From positions 1 to 35,132 of the forward strand of contig CAZJJZ010000014.1 in assembly GCA_964546505.1 (NCBI GenBank): a stretch of 35,132 nucleotides of DNA. Reading direction: 5' to 3'. The position numbers and the translations under genes were made by a program. The notes under the pieces are model-generated. The model worked only from the letters and a program-made list of their open reading frames with translations, made no database searches and was not told where the DNA came from. This document shows, piece by piece, positions 14,267 through 22,133 of this stretch (position 1 is the first letter of the stretch; each line of letters opens with the position of its first letter). The DNA is from CAZJJZ01 sp964546505 (lineage in GTDB: Bacteria; Patescibacteriota; Gracilibacteria; UBA1369).

Positions 14267-16297
14267 ATGAAAAAATGTTTCCTGCTGCTGACGCTATTTT
14301 GTACTTTAAGCTTTTTGAGCAGTACAGCAAAGGCGGTATTTAGAGATGTGGCCAGTAATTATCCGTATAAGACAGCGATTGAGGCCTTACAAAAAGACGG
14401 TATAGTACAAGGTTACGCAGATGGGACTTTTAAACCTGATCAAGCCATTAATCGAGCGGAATTTTTGAAAATCGTGATGACAGCCGCTCAGAAAGGTACA
14501 ACTTCTGGAAATTGTTTTACAGATGTACAAAATCAATGGTTCGCCAAGTACGTTTGTCAGGCAAAATTTTTGGGCGTAGCAAAAGGCTATCCAGATGGAA
14601 AGTTCCATCCTGAAAAGCAGATCAATCAGGTGGAAGCTTGGAAAATCATTTATCTTAGCAACGGAATAAGCGGAAATACAACTGCACAAAGCCATTGGTA
14701 TTCACCTTATTATGAAGATGCACAGGCCAATAATTTGTTGATTAACTCTTGGACGGTGGATAAATTGATGTCCAGAGGAGAAATGGCAGAAATGATTTGG
14801 CGTTTCAAATTAAAATATCTCACTGCTGCGAATTTAGAGAATATGACGAATAGCACCCAGACTAATAGCACTGGCGAAACAGGACATGCCAGCAACAGCA
14901 GTTCGGTTAATTCCGATGCACCAAGTGATTTATATATCTCTCCCCTCAACCAAGATGATACGTTGAAAAATGAGGTTCTTACTAAGACAAATTCCTTGGA
15001 CGATTATTTCCCAGGATATAAATTAAGCAAATCAAAGGTAAATAATACAGCTGATCCCAGCAATTCAATTTACGTACAGGCCAGCGGCGCTACCGGAGGA
15101 GATGGCACTATAGACCGCCCTTACAATTCCATACAAGAGGCAGTGGATCAGGCAGAGAGCGGTCAAACCATAGTTTTATTGAGAGGAACATATAATTTAA
15201 GTGAGGAAATTGATATTGAAAAGCCAAATTTAACATTCAAATCCAAGCAAGGTGAATGGGCAATTGTAAAACTCTCGGAAAAATCAGAAGACGCCGTTTT
15301 CAATCTGGATGTTGGCTCTGATGGCACAGTGATTGATGGTTTGGAAGTGGTTGGTGGTTTTTATGGTATTGCTACTCAAACGAAATGGGACTGGGGAGAA
15401 GATGATCGGAGTGGGGCAAGTAATATTATTATCAAGAATTCAGTTATCCATGGCAGCGGTCGTGATGCGATCAAAATTAAGCCGAATTCTGATGGTGTAA
15501 TCATCAAAAACAACGAGATATTCGACACTGGCAAAACTGAAAGTGCTGACGATTGCAATGCTGAGGGAATTGATAATGTCAATGCGGACAAGATGTTGGT
15601 GGAAGGTAACTATATTCACAATATCTGTTCTACTGGGGTGTATTGCAAAGGAGGAGCACAAAATTGCGTCATCAAAAACAATTATATCACCAATACCGGC
15701 GAGGCGGGTTTGATTTTGGGCGGCGATACCAGCGTTGACTATTTTGATTTGAAGGAAAATCCAAATTGGTTTGAGAATATCAACGGTCAAGCGGTCGGTA
15801 ATTTGATTGTAAACACTGGTAGTGGCGGCATTGAATTTTGGGCAGCAAAATCACCAATTGTGGAGAAAAACACTATCATAAATAGCGCGCAGAAATACCA
15901 TTCACCAGTGTATTTCAATATTTCCCTTCAGGATTGGGAAGATGTTGCCGGTAGGCCGGCTTCAGAAAATGTAACTTTCCAAAAAAACTTAATTTGGCAA
16001 CCCAACAATGCCAAAACTGGAAACTTGATGGTGGCCATTCGGGTGATGGATGAATTAGGTGGACTGATTGGCCTAAAAGGTTGGCCAAAGATGTCGGATA
16101 ATTGTTATTTTCAAGAAGATAACAATAGTGTGACCTTTAAGGATAATCGCCAAAGTGATAAAGACATTAGTCTGGAACAATGGCAAAAAAACAGTGCAGC
16201 CGACTCTGATAGCGTGAATCTTGATCCAAAATTAAATGACTTGTTTCAGCCAAATAATAAAAGTTGCAGTAAATCAGGCTATCAATTACACTTTTAG
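14267..16297 (+). CDS. SLH-anchored beta-helix surface protein, 676 aa
   Basis: After a signal peptide (cleavage near residue 23) come three S-layer-homology repeats (about 25-71, 84-131, 143-183; e.g. GYADGTFKPDQAINRAEFLKI split by short turns). A Ser/Thr/Asn-rich linker runs to about 265. The rest is a right-handed parallel beta-helix (GGDGTIDRPYNSIQEAVDQA, then repeated N-x-I/V-x-x-N turns such as IIIKNSVIHG and VIIKNNEIFD), the fold of pectate lyase and NosD-type proteins. It would bind the cell-wall polymer by the SLH part and display a helix that binds or cuts polysaccharide; catalytic residues are not clear. A lipoprotein gene follows 22 bases later. Confidence 0.88.
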   Translation: MKKCFLLLTLFCTLSFLSSTAKAVFRDVASNYPYKTAIEALQKDGIVQGYADGTFKPDQAINRAEFLKIVMTAAQKGTTSGNCFTDVQNQWFAKYVCQAKFLGVAKGYPDGKFHPEKQINQVEAWKIIYLSNGISGNTTAQSHWYSPYYEDAQANNLLINSWTVDKLMSRGEMAEMIWRFKLKYLTAANLENMTNSTQTNSTGETGHASNSSSVNSDAPSDLYISPLNQDDTLKNEVLTKTNSLDDYFPGYKLSKSKVNNTADPSNSIYVQASGATGGDGTIDRPYNSIQEAVDQAESGQTIVLLRGTYNLSEEIDIEKPNLTFKSKQGEWAIVKLSEKSEDAVFNLDVGSDGTVIDGLEVVGGFYGIATQTKWDWGEDDRSGASNIIIKNSVIHGSGRDAIKIKPNSDGVIIKNNEIFDTGKTESADDCNAEGIDNVNADKMLVEGNYIHNICSTGVYCKGGAQNCVIKNNYITNTGEAGLILGGDTSVDYFDLKENPNWFENINGQAVGNLIVNTGSGGIEFWAAKSPIVEKNTIINSAQKYHSPVYFNISLQDWEDVAGRPASENVTFQKNLIWQPNNAKTGNLMVAIRVMDELGGLIGLKGWPKMSDNCYFQEDNNSVTFKDNRQSDKDISLEQWQKNSAADSDSVNLDPKLNDLFQPNNKSCSKSGYQLHF

Positions 16298-16319
16298 CAA
16301 ATTCATAACTTCTTGAAAC

Positions 16320-16721
16320 ATGAATGTGAAAAATTTACTTGGAGCCGGTGTACTTGCTTTGACTACTGGTGCCTGTACTGTTGAGCACGATGAATATGCC
16401 TCTAGCAGTGTGATTCCAGGAAATGTAAATCTACCCAATGGTCGCTTCGAGAATTGCGATATTTATACTGACTCATTTCAGTCAGGAGAAATTTATTCAG
16501 ATCAAGAATTAGCAGATTTGTGCAATTATACTTCTGAGCAAGTGGTTTCTTGTGTTTATACAGACAGTTTAGATGGAGGAAATCAAATTTTCCAAGACGA
16601 CTTAACTTGTCAGGAGCTATACAACGGAACTCGCAGCATAGATTATGAATACGCTAAAAATAGAAATGTTTATAATTTCGTGTGCGTTCCAGGTTGGCTA
16701 GAGGAAATGCTTTGCCGATAA
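16320..16721 (+). CDS. Cysteine-containing lipoprotein, 133 aa
   Basis: A short signal peptide ends in the lipobox-like TTGAC (cysteine 19), predicting an exported lipoprotein. The mature part is acidic, tyrosine-rich and has six or more cysteines, likely disulfide-paired outside the cell. I recognise no family. It starts 22 bases after the SLH/beta-helix gene and is probably in the same transcript. No Shine-Dalgarno site precedes the ATG. Confidence 0.7.
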   Translation: MNVKNLLGAGVLALTTGACTVEHDEYASSSVIPGNVNLPNGRFENCDIYTDSFQSGEIYSDQELADLCNYTSEQVVSCVYTDSLDGGNQIFQDDLTCQELYNGTRSIDYEYAKNRNVYNFVCVPGWLEEMLCR

Positions 16722-16825
16722 ATGATTTGAGTTTTTTCAAAAAATGGCATAGCTTAAAGGTGTATTGTCTATCGCCCTGGTGGCGGTGAAGATAATCGCA
16801 CTTTTACAACAGGAGAATCGAGTAA

Positions 16826-17152
16826 ATGAAAATTGTTTTCCAGCTTTTGCTGATGGTTGTTTTGCTGGCGGCAAGTAGTTGTACGGTGTCGGCCGGAGGC
16901 TATGTGAGAGGCGGTGGAGACGTCTACTATCAACGCAGAGTAGTGACTGAAGAGTATCACACTCAACCGTGTTGCCGTCACTACAGGACTGCACCACCCT
17001 ATCGTCGACCACCTCCTGACCTGTATTATACACGGACACCTGCCCGGCCCAGGCCAGGCTATACACGCAGTCCGCGTGACTACCCGCGCAGCTATCAGCA
17101 ACCGCGTCATCAGGAGTATCGCTCTCGGACGCGTGTGCGCTTTGGCAGGTAA
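16826..17152 (+). CDS. GC-rich gene: Arg/Tyr/Pro-rich exported protein, 108 aa
   Basis: The N terminus is a signal peptide with a lipobox-like ASSC (cysteine 19). The mature part is very basic and of low complexity: Arg, Tyr and Pro with RGGG, PPYRRPPPD and TRTPARPRPGY segments. Such sequences are expected to be unstructured and may bind anionic cell-surface polymers (inference). AGGAG at 16811-16815 lies ten bases before the ATG, unlike neighbouring genes. Codon use is clearly GC-richer. Two hairpins close the unit. Confidence 0.7.
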   Translation: MKIVFQLLLMVVLLAASSCTVSAGGYVRGGGDVYYQRRVVTEEYHTQPCCRHYRTAPPYRRPPPDLYYTRTPARPRPGYTRSPRDYPRSYQQPRHQEYRSRTRVRFGR

Positions 17153-17183
17153 TAAGCTTGTTGCCTGACATTGCACTTGCTTT

Positions 17184-17207
17184 CCAGCCCTTGGACACCA
17201 AGCCTGG
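17184..17207 (+). other. Hairpin in the 3' region of the Arg/Tyr/Pro-rich gene
   Basis: CTTGG-ACA-CCAAG is flanked by CCAG and CTGG, giving a stem with a small internal loop. It precedes the strong terminator at 17234. Confidence 0.5.
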
Positions 17208-17233
17208 AAGGTCAGTTTCTGTGGGTGTCACTT

Positions 17234-17260
17234 CCCGCCCCCGGCTTCGCCGGGGGCGGG
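17234..17260 (+). terminator. GC-rich terminator hairpin
   Basis: CCCGCCCCCGGC, loop TTC, GCCGGGGGCGGG is a perfect 12-bp stem built like the one at 13103-13129 (also 12 bp and loop TTC). It is followed by ACATCG, not T, so it may stop or block rather than act as a full intrinsic terminator. Confidence 0.7.
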
Positions 17261-17286
17261 ACATCGCCAAACAATATTCTGCTAGC

Positions 17287-17315
17287 TTGATTTTCCTGTT
17301 TTACTTTTTTATAAA
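17287..17315 (+). promoter_or_regulatory. Promoter of the gene at 17352
   Basis: TTGATT (17287-17292) and TATAAA (17310-17315) are 17 bases apart. Transcription would begin near 17322. The region returns to AT-rich sequence directly after the GC-rich terminator. Confidence 0.5.
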
Positions 17316-17351
17316 ATTATTGTAAATTGTTATAAATCGTTAGCTTTTTGG

Positions 17352-17828
17352 ATGAGAGAAATGATTTACAACTCAAATGACTTTGCAGAAAATTTGGAAG
17401 CTTGTTTGCTTGATGAGGAGAAAACTCAAGAGATTCGCCTTAAGCAAGAAAGCTCTCTGAAAAACGTCGTATCAATACAAAAAGCGCGGATTCTGAACGC
17501 CTTAATGCCAGTGAGTTTTGATCGTATTGAATACGAAGACTTTGCGCGTCGCAATGATCCAAAATATCTTGCCAATTTAGTACAGGCAGTCTTACAAAGC
17601 CTGGACATGTTGATCTGTAGGCCTGCTCAGGCAGATGAGCGAATGTATTTGAAACAAGTGGTGGAAAGTCTGGAAAAAGCTCATCTGCAGACTCAGATAG
17701 CCAATGATGTATTTGATCCGATTATTGATCTGGATGCAGGTTTTTTGACCCAAATTTTGCAAGCCAAGCCAGAATTGCGATCAAAGCTTGGATTGGTGAT
17801 CAATACGGTAAAAAGAAGTTTGAATTAA
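17352..17828 (+). CDS. Hypothetical protein, 158 aa
   Basis: I do not recognise it. It is a soluble, mostly helical, charged protein without signal peptide or cysteine motif. Another in-frame ATG at 17361 could be the start. Its stop overlaps the stop of the converging gene at 17825 by four bases (TTAA). Confidence 0.65.
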   Translation: MREMIYNSNDFAENLEACLLDEEKTQEIRLKQESSLKNVVSIQKARILNALMPVSFDRIEYEDFARRNDPKYLANLVQAVLQSLDMLICRPAQADERMYLKQVVESLEKAHLQTQIANDVFDPIIDLDAGFLTQILQAKPELRSKLGLVINTVKRSLN

Positions 17829-18703
17829 AAGTCGAAATCGATAATCAATTGATTAAAGCCAACTTTACGCGCGAATCCCTGATAACGCGTAATTTCTTCT
17901 TGATCGGTACTTCTTTCCAGCGCCGATTCGGACAATAAAACCGTTGAAATTAGATGACTGTTTACTTCATCTTCACTCATTGTTCCTTCGTTNNNNNNNN
18001 NNNNNNNNNNNNNNNNNNNNNNGAATTGTTGTTCGGCATAATCAGCTAAACCATCTTTGAAAGCACTGGATTTGCCATGTAATTGACTTAATAATCTCAA
18101 AGCTAAACCACGATAAACTCTTCTTACCAATTTTAACATTTTTTGATGATTGATTTCACCATTGTATTCTTTGGAATATTCTGCCGCTTTTCTGAGCATC
18201 AATTCCAAATCAACACCGGTACAAAGAAGCGAGTAAGTTATGGGAGTCAAATGATGATACAAAAATTGAGCGGTGTATTTGAAGCTGTGATTATCTTTGA
18301 TGGCAGCGCTCACAATTGGCAAATTAATATTGGGCGTGACACCGTCAAGTTGCTGTCTGGTATCGACAGTTAATTGATCAATACTAGTATCAATATCCGC
18401 CAATAACTTACCACAGACCGATTTCAATTCTGGGCTTGTTTTTGCCTCCGCAAAAAGTTGAACTACCACTGCTTCATCTGGCAGTCTGGCTTCTTCAGAC
18501 TCCTGTGCCTGATCAATAATCCAATCTCCATTGGCGACTTTTTGGCGAAGAACCAAGTCTTTAGATAGTAATTTGTGTAAACTGCTTAAACCTTGGCTAT
18601 CCAATTTTGCCGATTTCTCCAATTCCCGGGTAATTGCCGGAGTGACAACAAATTGCTGTGGTTTGGGTTTTAATTCTGCTGGAAAATCTCTTCGTTGATT
18701 CAT
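17825..18703 (-). CDS. Hypothetical protein, 292 aa, with an internal gap
   Basis: I do not recognise it. It is soluble and helix-rich, with Gln/Glu-rich N-terminal and C-terminal parts and no clear motif. A 30-base N gap (17993-18022) keeps the frame. It starts from an ATG at 18701-18703 and is followed on the same strand, downstream of nothing else, by the four-base stop overlap with the forward gene at 17352. Like that neighbour, it may be a lineage-specific protein. Confidence 0.65.
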   Translation of the reverse strand: MNQRRDFPAELKPKPQQFVVTPAITRELEKSAKLDSQGLSSLHKLLSKDLVLRQKVANGDWIIDQAQESEEARLPDEAVVVQLFAEAKTSPELKSVCGKLLADIDTSIDQLTVDTRQQLDGVTPNINLPIVSAAIKDNHSFKYTAQFLYHHLTPITYSLLCTGVDLELMLRKAAEYSKEYNGEINHQKMLKLVRRVYRGLALRLLSQLHGKSSAFKDGLADYAEQQFXXXXXXXXXXNEGTMSEDEVNSHLISTVLLSESALERSTDQEEITRYQGFARKVGFNQLIIDFDF

Positions 18704-18748
18704 AACGAGTTAATAAATTGCTATTTTCCAGGGTAGATTAAACTACTG

Positions 18749-19792
18749 TTAGCTTTTTGGTAAAGTAGAAATGGAATTGAGCATTATCAGCATGTTATCC
18801 AGCTGTTCCTGCGTTCCAATTAGTCGATAGACCCGATTTTGGTCAATTTTTCTAGTTAAAATAATCAGGTCACCGGAGACTTCTTTTAAGAGCTTGATGT
18901 CCTGATATCCATAGTTTGGCTCGAAGCTGGTAGCCAGAGGCCATAATTCAAGTTTTACCTGAGGCTCATTATCAGTCAATTCTTTACTGCCAAAACCATA
19001 AGTTCTAATTACTCCTTCCGCGTTGGTCGGGAGAGCCGAATAGAACCATTTTTTTGGATAATTAATAGTGAAGAAATAAGAATCGCTACTAAACACCGCG
19101 TAAGATTCTGAAACCGGTTTTTGTTCAGTGGTTGAGGTGTCCTCCTTCACGGGATCAAGGTTATTTTGCAGATTTTCTTGATATTTTCGGTAGCGGAAAA
19201 TAATCTCCGCCGCTTTGGCTCTAGTCATTAATTGGCTTGGATTGATTTTGTTTTCTTGATCAGCATCAATCAATTTGGCCGCATGAGCAAACCAAAGATA
19301 CTTCATATACCATTGTGACGGATCAACATCGGTATATGGGATTTGAGTCATATTTAACTTGGTAAAGTCAGCTTTTTGGGCCTTCAAGAGAATTTTTAGA
19401 AATTCTACCAGATTGATGGTTTGCGCCGGTTTGAAGGTACCATCTGGATAACCGCTGACAACTTCCTCAAAAACTGCACGGTTTAAATAAGGAAGATACC
19501 AGGCATTTTTTTCAGTATCGAGAAAATTTGCCATTCCCACTGGTTTGACTTCAAACTTCCCTACTTCAAAGATCATTTTCAGTGCTTCTACTCTATTGAT
19601 CGGTTGTTCCGGTCTAAAGGAATTGTCAGCATAACCATCGATTACTCCATAGTAACGTAAAAGACTAATGGCATTGTAGTTGGGGTGTTCTGGTGGAACA
19701 TCAGTAAACTCTTGAAAAGCGTTACTTTGCGCCAGAGCTTGATTTGCTATCAATGTGCAGAGGAACAGTGAGAAGGCAAATTTTTTAAACAT
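18749..19792 (-). CDS. SLH-domain surface protein, 347 aa
   Basis: A signal peptide (cleavage after ALA, about residue 21) is followed by three SLH repeats (about 29-75, 89-135, 150-198; VIDGYADNSFRPEQPINRVE and VSGYPDGTFKPAQTINLVE are typical). A Thr/Glu-rich linker leads to a C-terminal domain of about 120 residues (YFFTINYPKKWFYS, then RVYRLIGTQEQLD) of the kind that follows SLH or lipobox anchors in PsbP-like proteins. It is a second wall-anchored protein beside the larger one at 14267. The role of the C-terminal domain is unknown. Confidence 0.88.
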   Translation of the reverse strand: MFKKFAFSLFLCTLIANQALAQSNAFQEFTDVPPEHPNYNAISLLRYYGVIDGYADNSFRPEQPINRVEALKMIFEVGKFEVKPVGMANFLDTEKNAWYLPYLNRAVFEEVVSGYPDGTFKPAQTINLVEFLKILLKAQKADFTKLNMTQIPYTDVDPSQWYMKYLWFAHAAKLIDADQENKINPSQLMTRAKAAEIIFRYRKYQENLQNNLDPVKEDTSTTEQKPVSESYAVFSSDSYFFTINYPKKWFYSALPTNAEGVIRTYGFGSKELTDNEPQVKLELWPLATSFEPNYGYQDIKLLKEVSGDLIILTRKIDQNRVYRLIGTQEQLDNMLIMLNSISTLPKS

Positions 19793-19810
19793 ATTTATTT
19801 TGGCTAACTG

Positions 19811-20221
19811 TTAGTATTTGTTCTTGAACAATAGTCTATCAAGAGATACTACCTGCGCGCCAGAGAAAAACATCTGAAAAAGACCAAGTGTGATGATAAT
19901 GACGTAAAATGAAGATTTATCGGTAAAACCATCTTTTGGTCCATGTACTGCAAATAAAGCAACGAGCATTGCGAAAATGAGCGGTAAGCTGATCCAACGT
20001 GTGAATAAACCTAAAACCAACATAATACCACCGACGAATTCAGACAAAATTAATGCCCAAGCGAAAAAGCTGGCTACTGGGAAACCTAAGCTAGTTACCA
20101 TACCAGTTACCATTGCGGGGTTTTGCAATTTCATGTATCCGGCCATAATGAAGATTACTCCGATGAATACACGTAAAGTTACCAACCAGTAAGGCGCGAG
20201 AGAATTGAGATTTTTATTCAT
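19811..20221 (-). CDS. DoxX-family membrane protein
   Basis: A 136-aa protein with four membrane helices and the DoxX landmarks LRVFIGVIFIMAGYMKLQNP, SEFVGGIMLVLGL and FTRW. DoxX proteins are linked to thiol/quinone redox chemistry and to oxidative-stress complexes in other bacteria; the role here is unproved. It lies between the SLH gene and pepF on the same strand with short spacers (18 and 25 bases), so the three may share a transcript. Confidence 0.88.
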   Translation of the reverse strand: MNKNLNSLAPYWLVTLRVFIGVIFIMAGYMKLQNPAMVTGMVTSLGFPVASFFAWALILSEFVGGIMLVLGLFTRWISLPLIFAMLVALFAVHGPKDGFTDKSSFYVIIITLGLFQMFFSGAQVVSLDRLLFKNKY

Positions 20222-20246
20222 AATTTTGTGATTTAAAAATTAAAAA

Positions 20247-22040
20247 TTATTGGATATATTGAAGATATTTTTGTAGATTTTCCGTTACGGCCAAAAAAAC
20301 GTCTGGTTTGGTGAAATCTACTCCGATTTGAAGCAGTTGATTATTTGGAAAATCATTACCGCCACTGCTGAGAAAATGCAAGTATTGTTGTTGAGTTTTG
20401 GTGCTATTTTGACGATAGTCTTGCAGCAGTTTTTGAGAAAGGTAATAAGCGGCCGCGATACCAGTAGCGTATTGGTAAACGTAGAAGTTATAATAGAAAT
20501 GTGGTATCCTGGCCCATTCAAATTGGATGAAAGGATCTTTGGCTAATGCTGGACCATAATATAGTTGATTGAGCTGCTGATACTCATTGCAGAGAAAATC
20601 TTTGGTCAGAGGCAATCCTTTTTCTATCTGCTGATGAATTTTCAACTCGAATTCAGCGAACATGGCCTGTCTGAAATAAGTCGCACGAATAGCATCGATT
20701 TCAGAGGTGATGATGACCTGACGTTGGTCTCCGCTATACTTTTGTAGTAAATAATCGGTTAACAGTCGCTCATTGACGGTAGAAGCGATTTCAGCGGTAA
20801 AAATGGAATAATCCGCAGTATTATATGGTTGAGTGGTTCTGGCCAGATAAGAATGCATGGAATGTCCGGCTTCATGAATCAAGGTATAAACATCATTCAG
20901 TGTTCCACTAAAATTCATCAAGATATAGGGATCACTATCATAACATCCACCGGAGAAAGCTCCCCCTCTTTTTCCTTTACTTTCATATTTATCGACCCAG
21001 CCATTAAGCAGTCCTGTACGCAAAGTGTCGCAATAGGACTCTCCCAAAGGTTTCAATGCCTCCAAGCAAACCTCGACTGCTTCCGAAAAAGTAAATTTCA
21101 ACGGATCTGGTTCAAATAATGACACTCGTAAATCCCACATGTGCATCTTAGCCAAACCCAGTTTTTGTTTTCTTAACTCAAAATAACGATGCAATTCAGG
21201 TAAACCCTGGTGCACAAACTGTAACAAAGAGTGGTAAACCTGAGTATTGATTTGATTTCTAAACAAAGCAGCTTCCAGACAGGAAGAATACTTCTTGGTG
21301 GAAGCGGTAAAGTGGTGAGCACGTATGGCGGCATTCAAAATTTCCGCATACGTATGAATGTGATCCTGATAAGACTGATAGTAGGTTTTGAAGGCTTTTT
21401 GGCGAATTTTAGGATCTTTCTTCTCCAAAAAATTGAGAAAGTTTCCGGAAGTTAACTGCACTTTCTTGCCTTCTTCATTTTTAATTTCGCCAAAGGTTAA
21501 ATCGATATTATCCAACGCGCTGAAGACACTTTCTGGACCGGAAGTAAGCAAAATGGTTTTGGCCAACAAAGCTTCCTCTGCCGCAGTCAAAATATGATCC
21601 TTGGACAGTAAAATGTATTGCAAGTCCTTTTTATATTCAACGAGTTTTTGGTCCTCGATGAGATTTTCCAGAGTTTGCTTTGATAATTTGGCAAGTTCCG
21701 GACTGACATAAGCGATAGTTTCACTAAAACGCGAATAAAGGTGTTCCGCCTTCTTGACCATTTCTGTGGCTTGAGCGTCACTCAAGTCCACACTACTAAG
21801 ATGTGAAGCATAGGTGTAAACTTTCTCCAAAATTCGGCCACAGGCAGCAATGGTTGTAAAAGCCTGCAAAATCTGTTCAGCAGTTTTCAGTTTCTGGTGA
21901 AATTTTAACAAATCAGGTAGTGTTTCCTCTACTTTGGCAAAGTCTTTTTCCCAGAGCTGATGATTGGGATACATCTTCGCCAAATTCCAGCAATCTGCTG
22001 CTGGAACCGCACTACGCTTTTCAAAATAAAATTGTGACAT
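20247..22040 (-). CDS. pepF: Oligoendopeptidase F (peptidase family M3)
   Basis: A cytoplasmic zinc peptidase that degrades short peptides. The zinc site is HEAGH at residues 389-393 with the third ligand E417 (TAEIASTVNE). The 597-aa length and the N-terminal helical cap (WNLAKMYP, then a long PepF N-terminal domain) match PepF rather than thimet peptidases. The protein ends in the usual VDFTKPDVF segment. ATG at 22040; the neighbouring topA is divergent, with about 93 bases between. Confidence 0.95.
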   Translation of the reverse strand: MSQFYFEKRSAVPAADCWNLAKMYPNHQLWEKDFAKVEETLPDLLKFHQKLKTAEQILQAFTTIAACGRILEKVYTYASHLSSVDLSDAQATEMVKKAEHLYSRFSETIAYVSPELAKLSKQTLENLIEDQKLVEYKKDLQYILLSKDHILTAAEEALLAKTILLTSGPESVFSALDNIDLTFGEIKNEEGKKVQLTSGNFLNFLEKKDPKIRQKAFKTYYQSYQDHIHTYAEILNAAIRAHHFTASTKKYSSCLEAALFRNQINTQVYHSLLQFVHQGLPELHRYFELRKQKLGLAKMHMWDLRVSLFEPDPLKFTFSEAVEVCLEALKPLGESYCDTLRTGLLNGWVDKYESKGKRGGAFSGGCYDSDPYILMNFSGTLNDVYTLIHEAGHSMHSYLARTTQPYNTADYSIFTAEIASTVNERLLTDYLLQKYSGDQRQVIITSEIDAIRATYFRQAMFAEFELKIHQQIEKGLPLTKDFLCNEYQQLNQLYYGPALAKDPFIQFEWARIPHFYYNFYVYQYATGIAAAYYLSQKLLQDYRQNSTKTQQQYLHFLSSGGNDFPNNQLLQIGVDFTKPDVFLAVTENLQKYLQYIQ

Positions 22041-22133
22041 TTAGGTTGGTTTGATTTTTTTAAATTTGCAAATCTCTGATTTTTGAGTTTAATCTTTTGA
22101 AAATGGTTTTCAAAGATACATTAATTATTAATC

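Noticed and set aside
16737..17270. Long minus-strand frames opposite the Arg/Tyr/Pro-rich gene
   Set aside because: They are shadows caused by GC-rich codons; the forward frame has a signal peptide and an AGGAG site.
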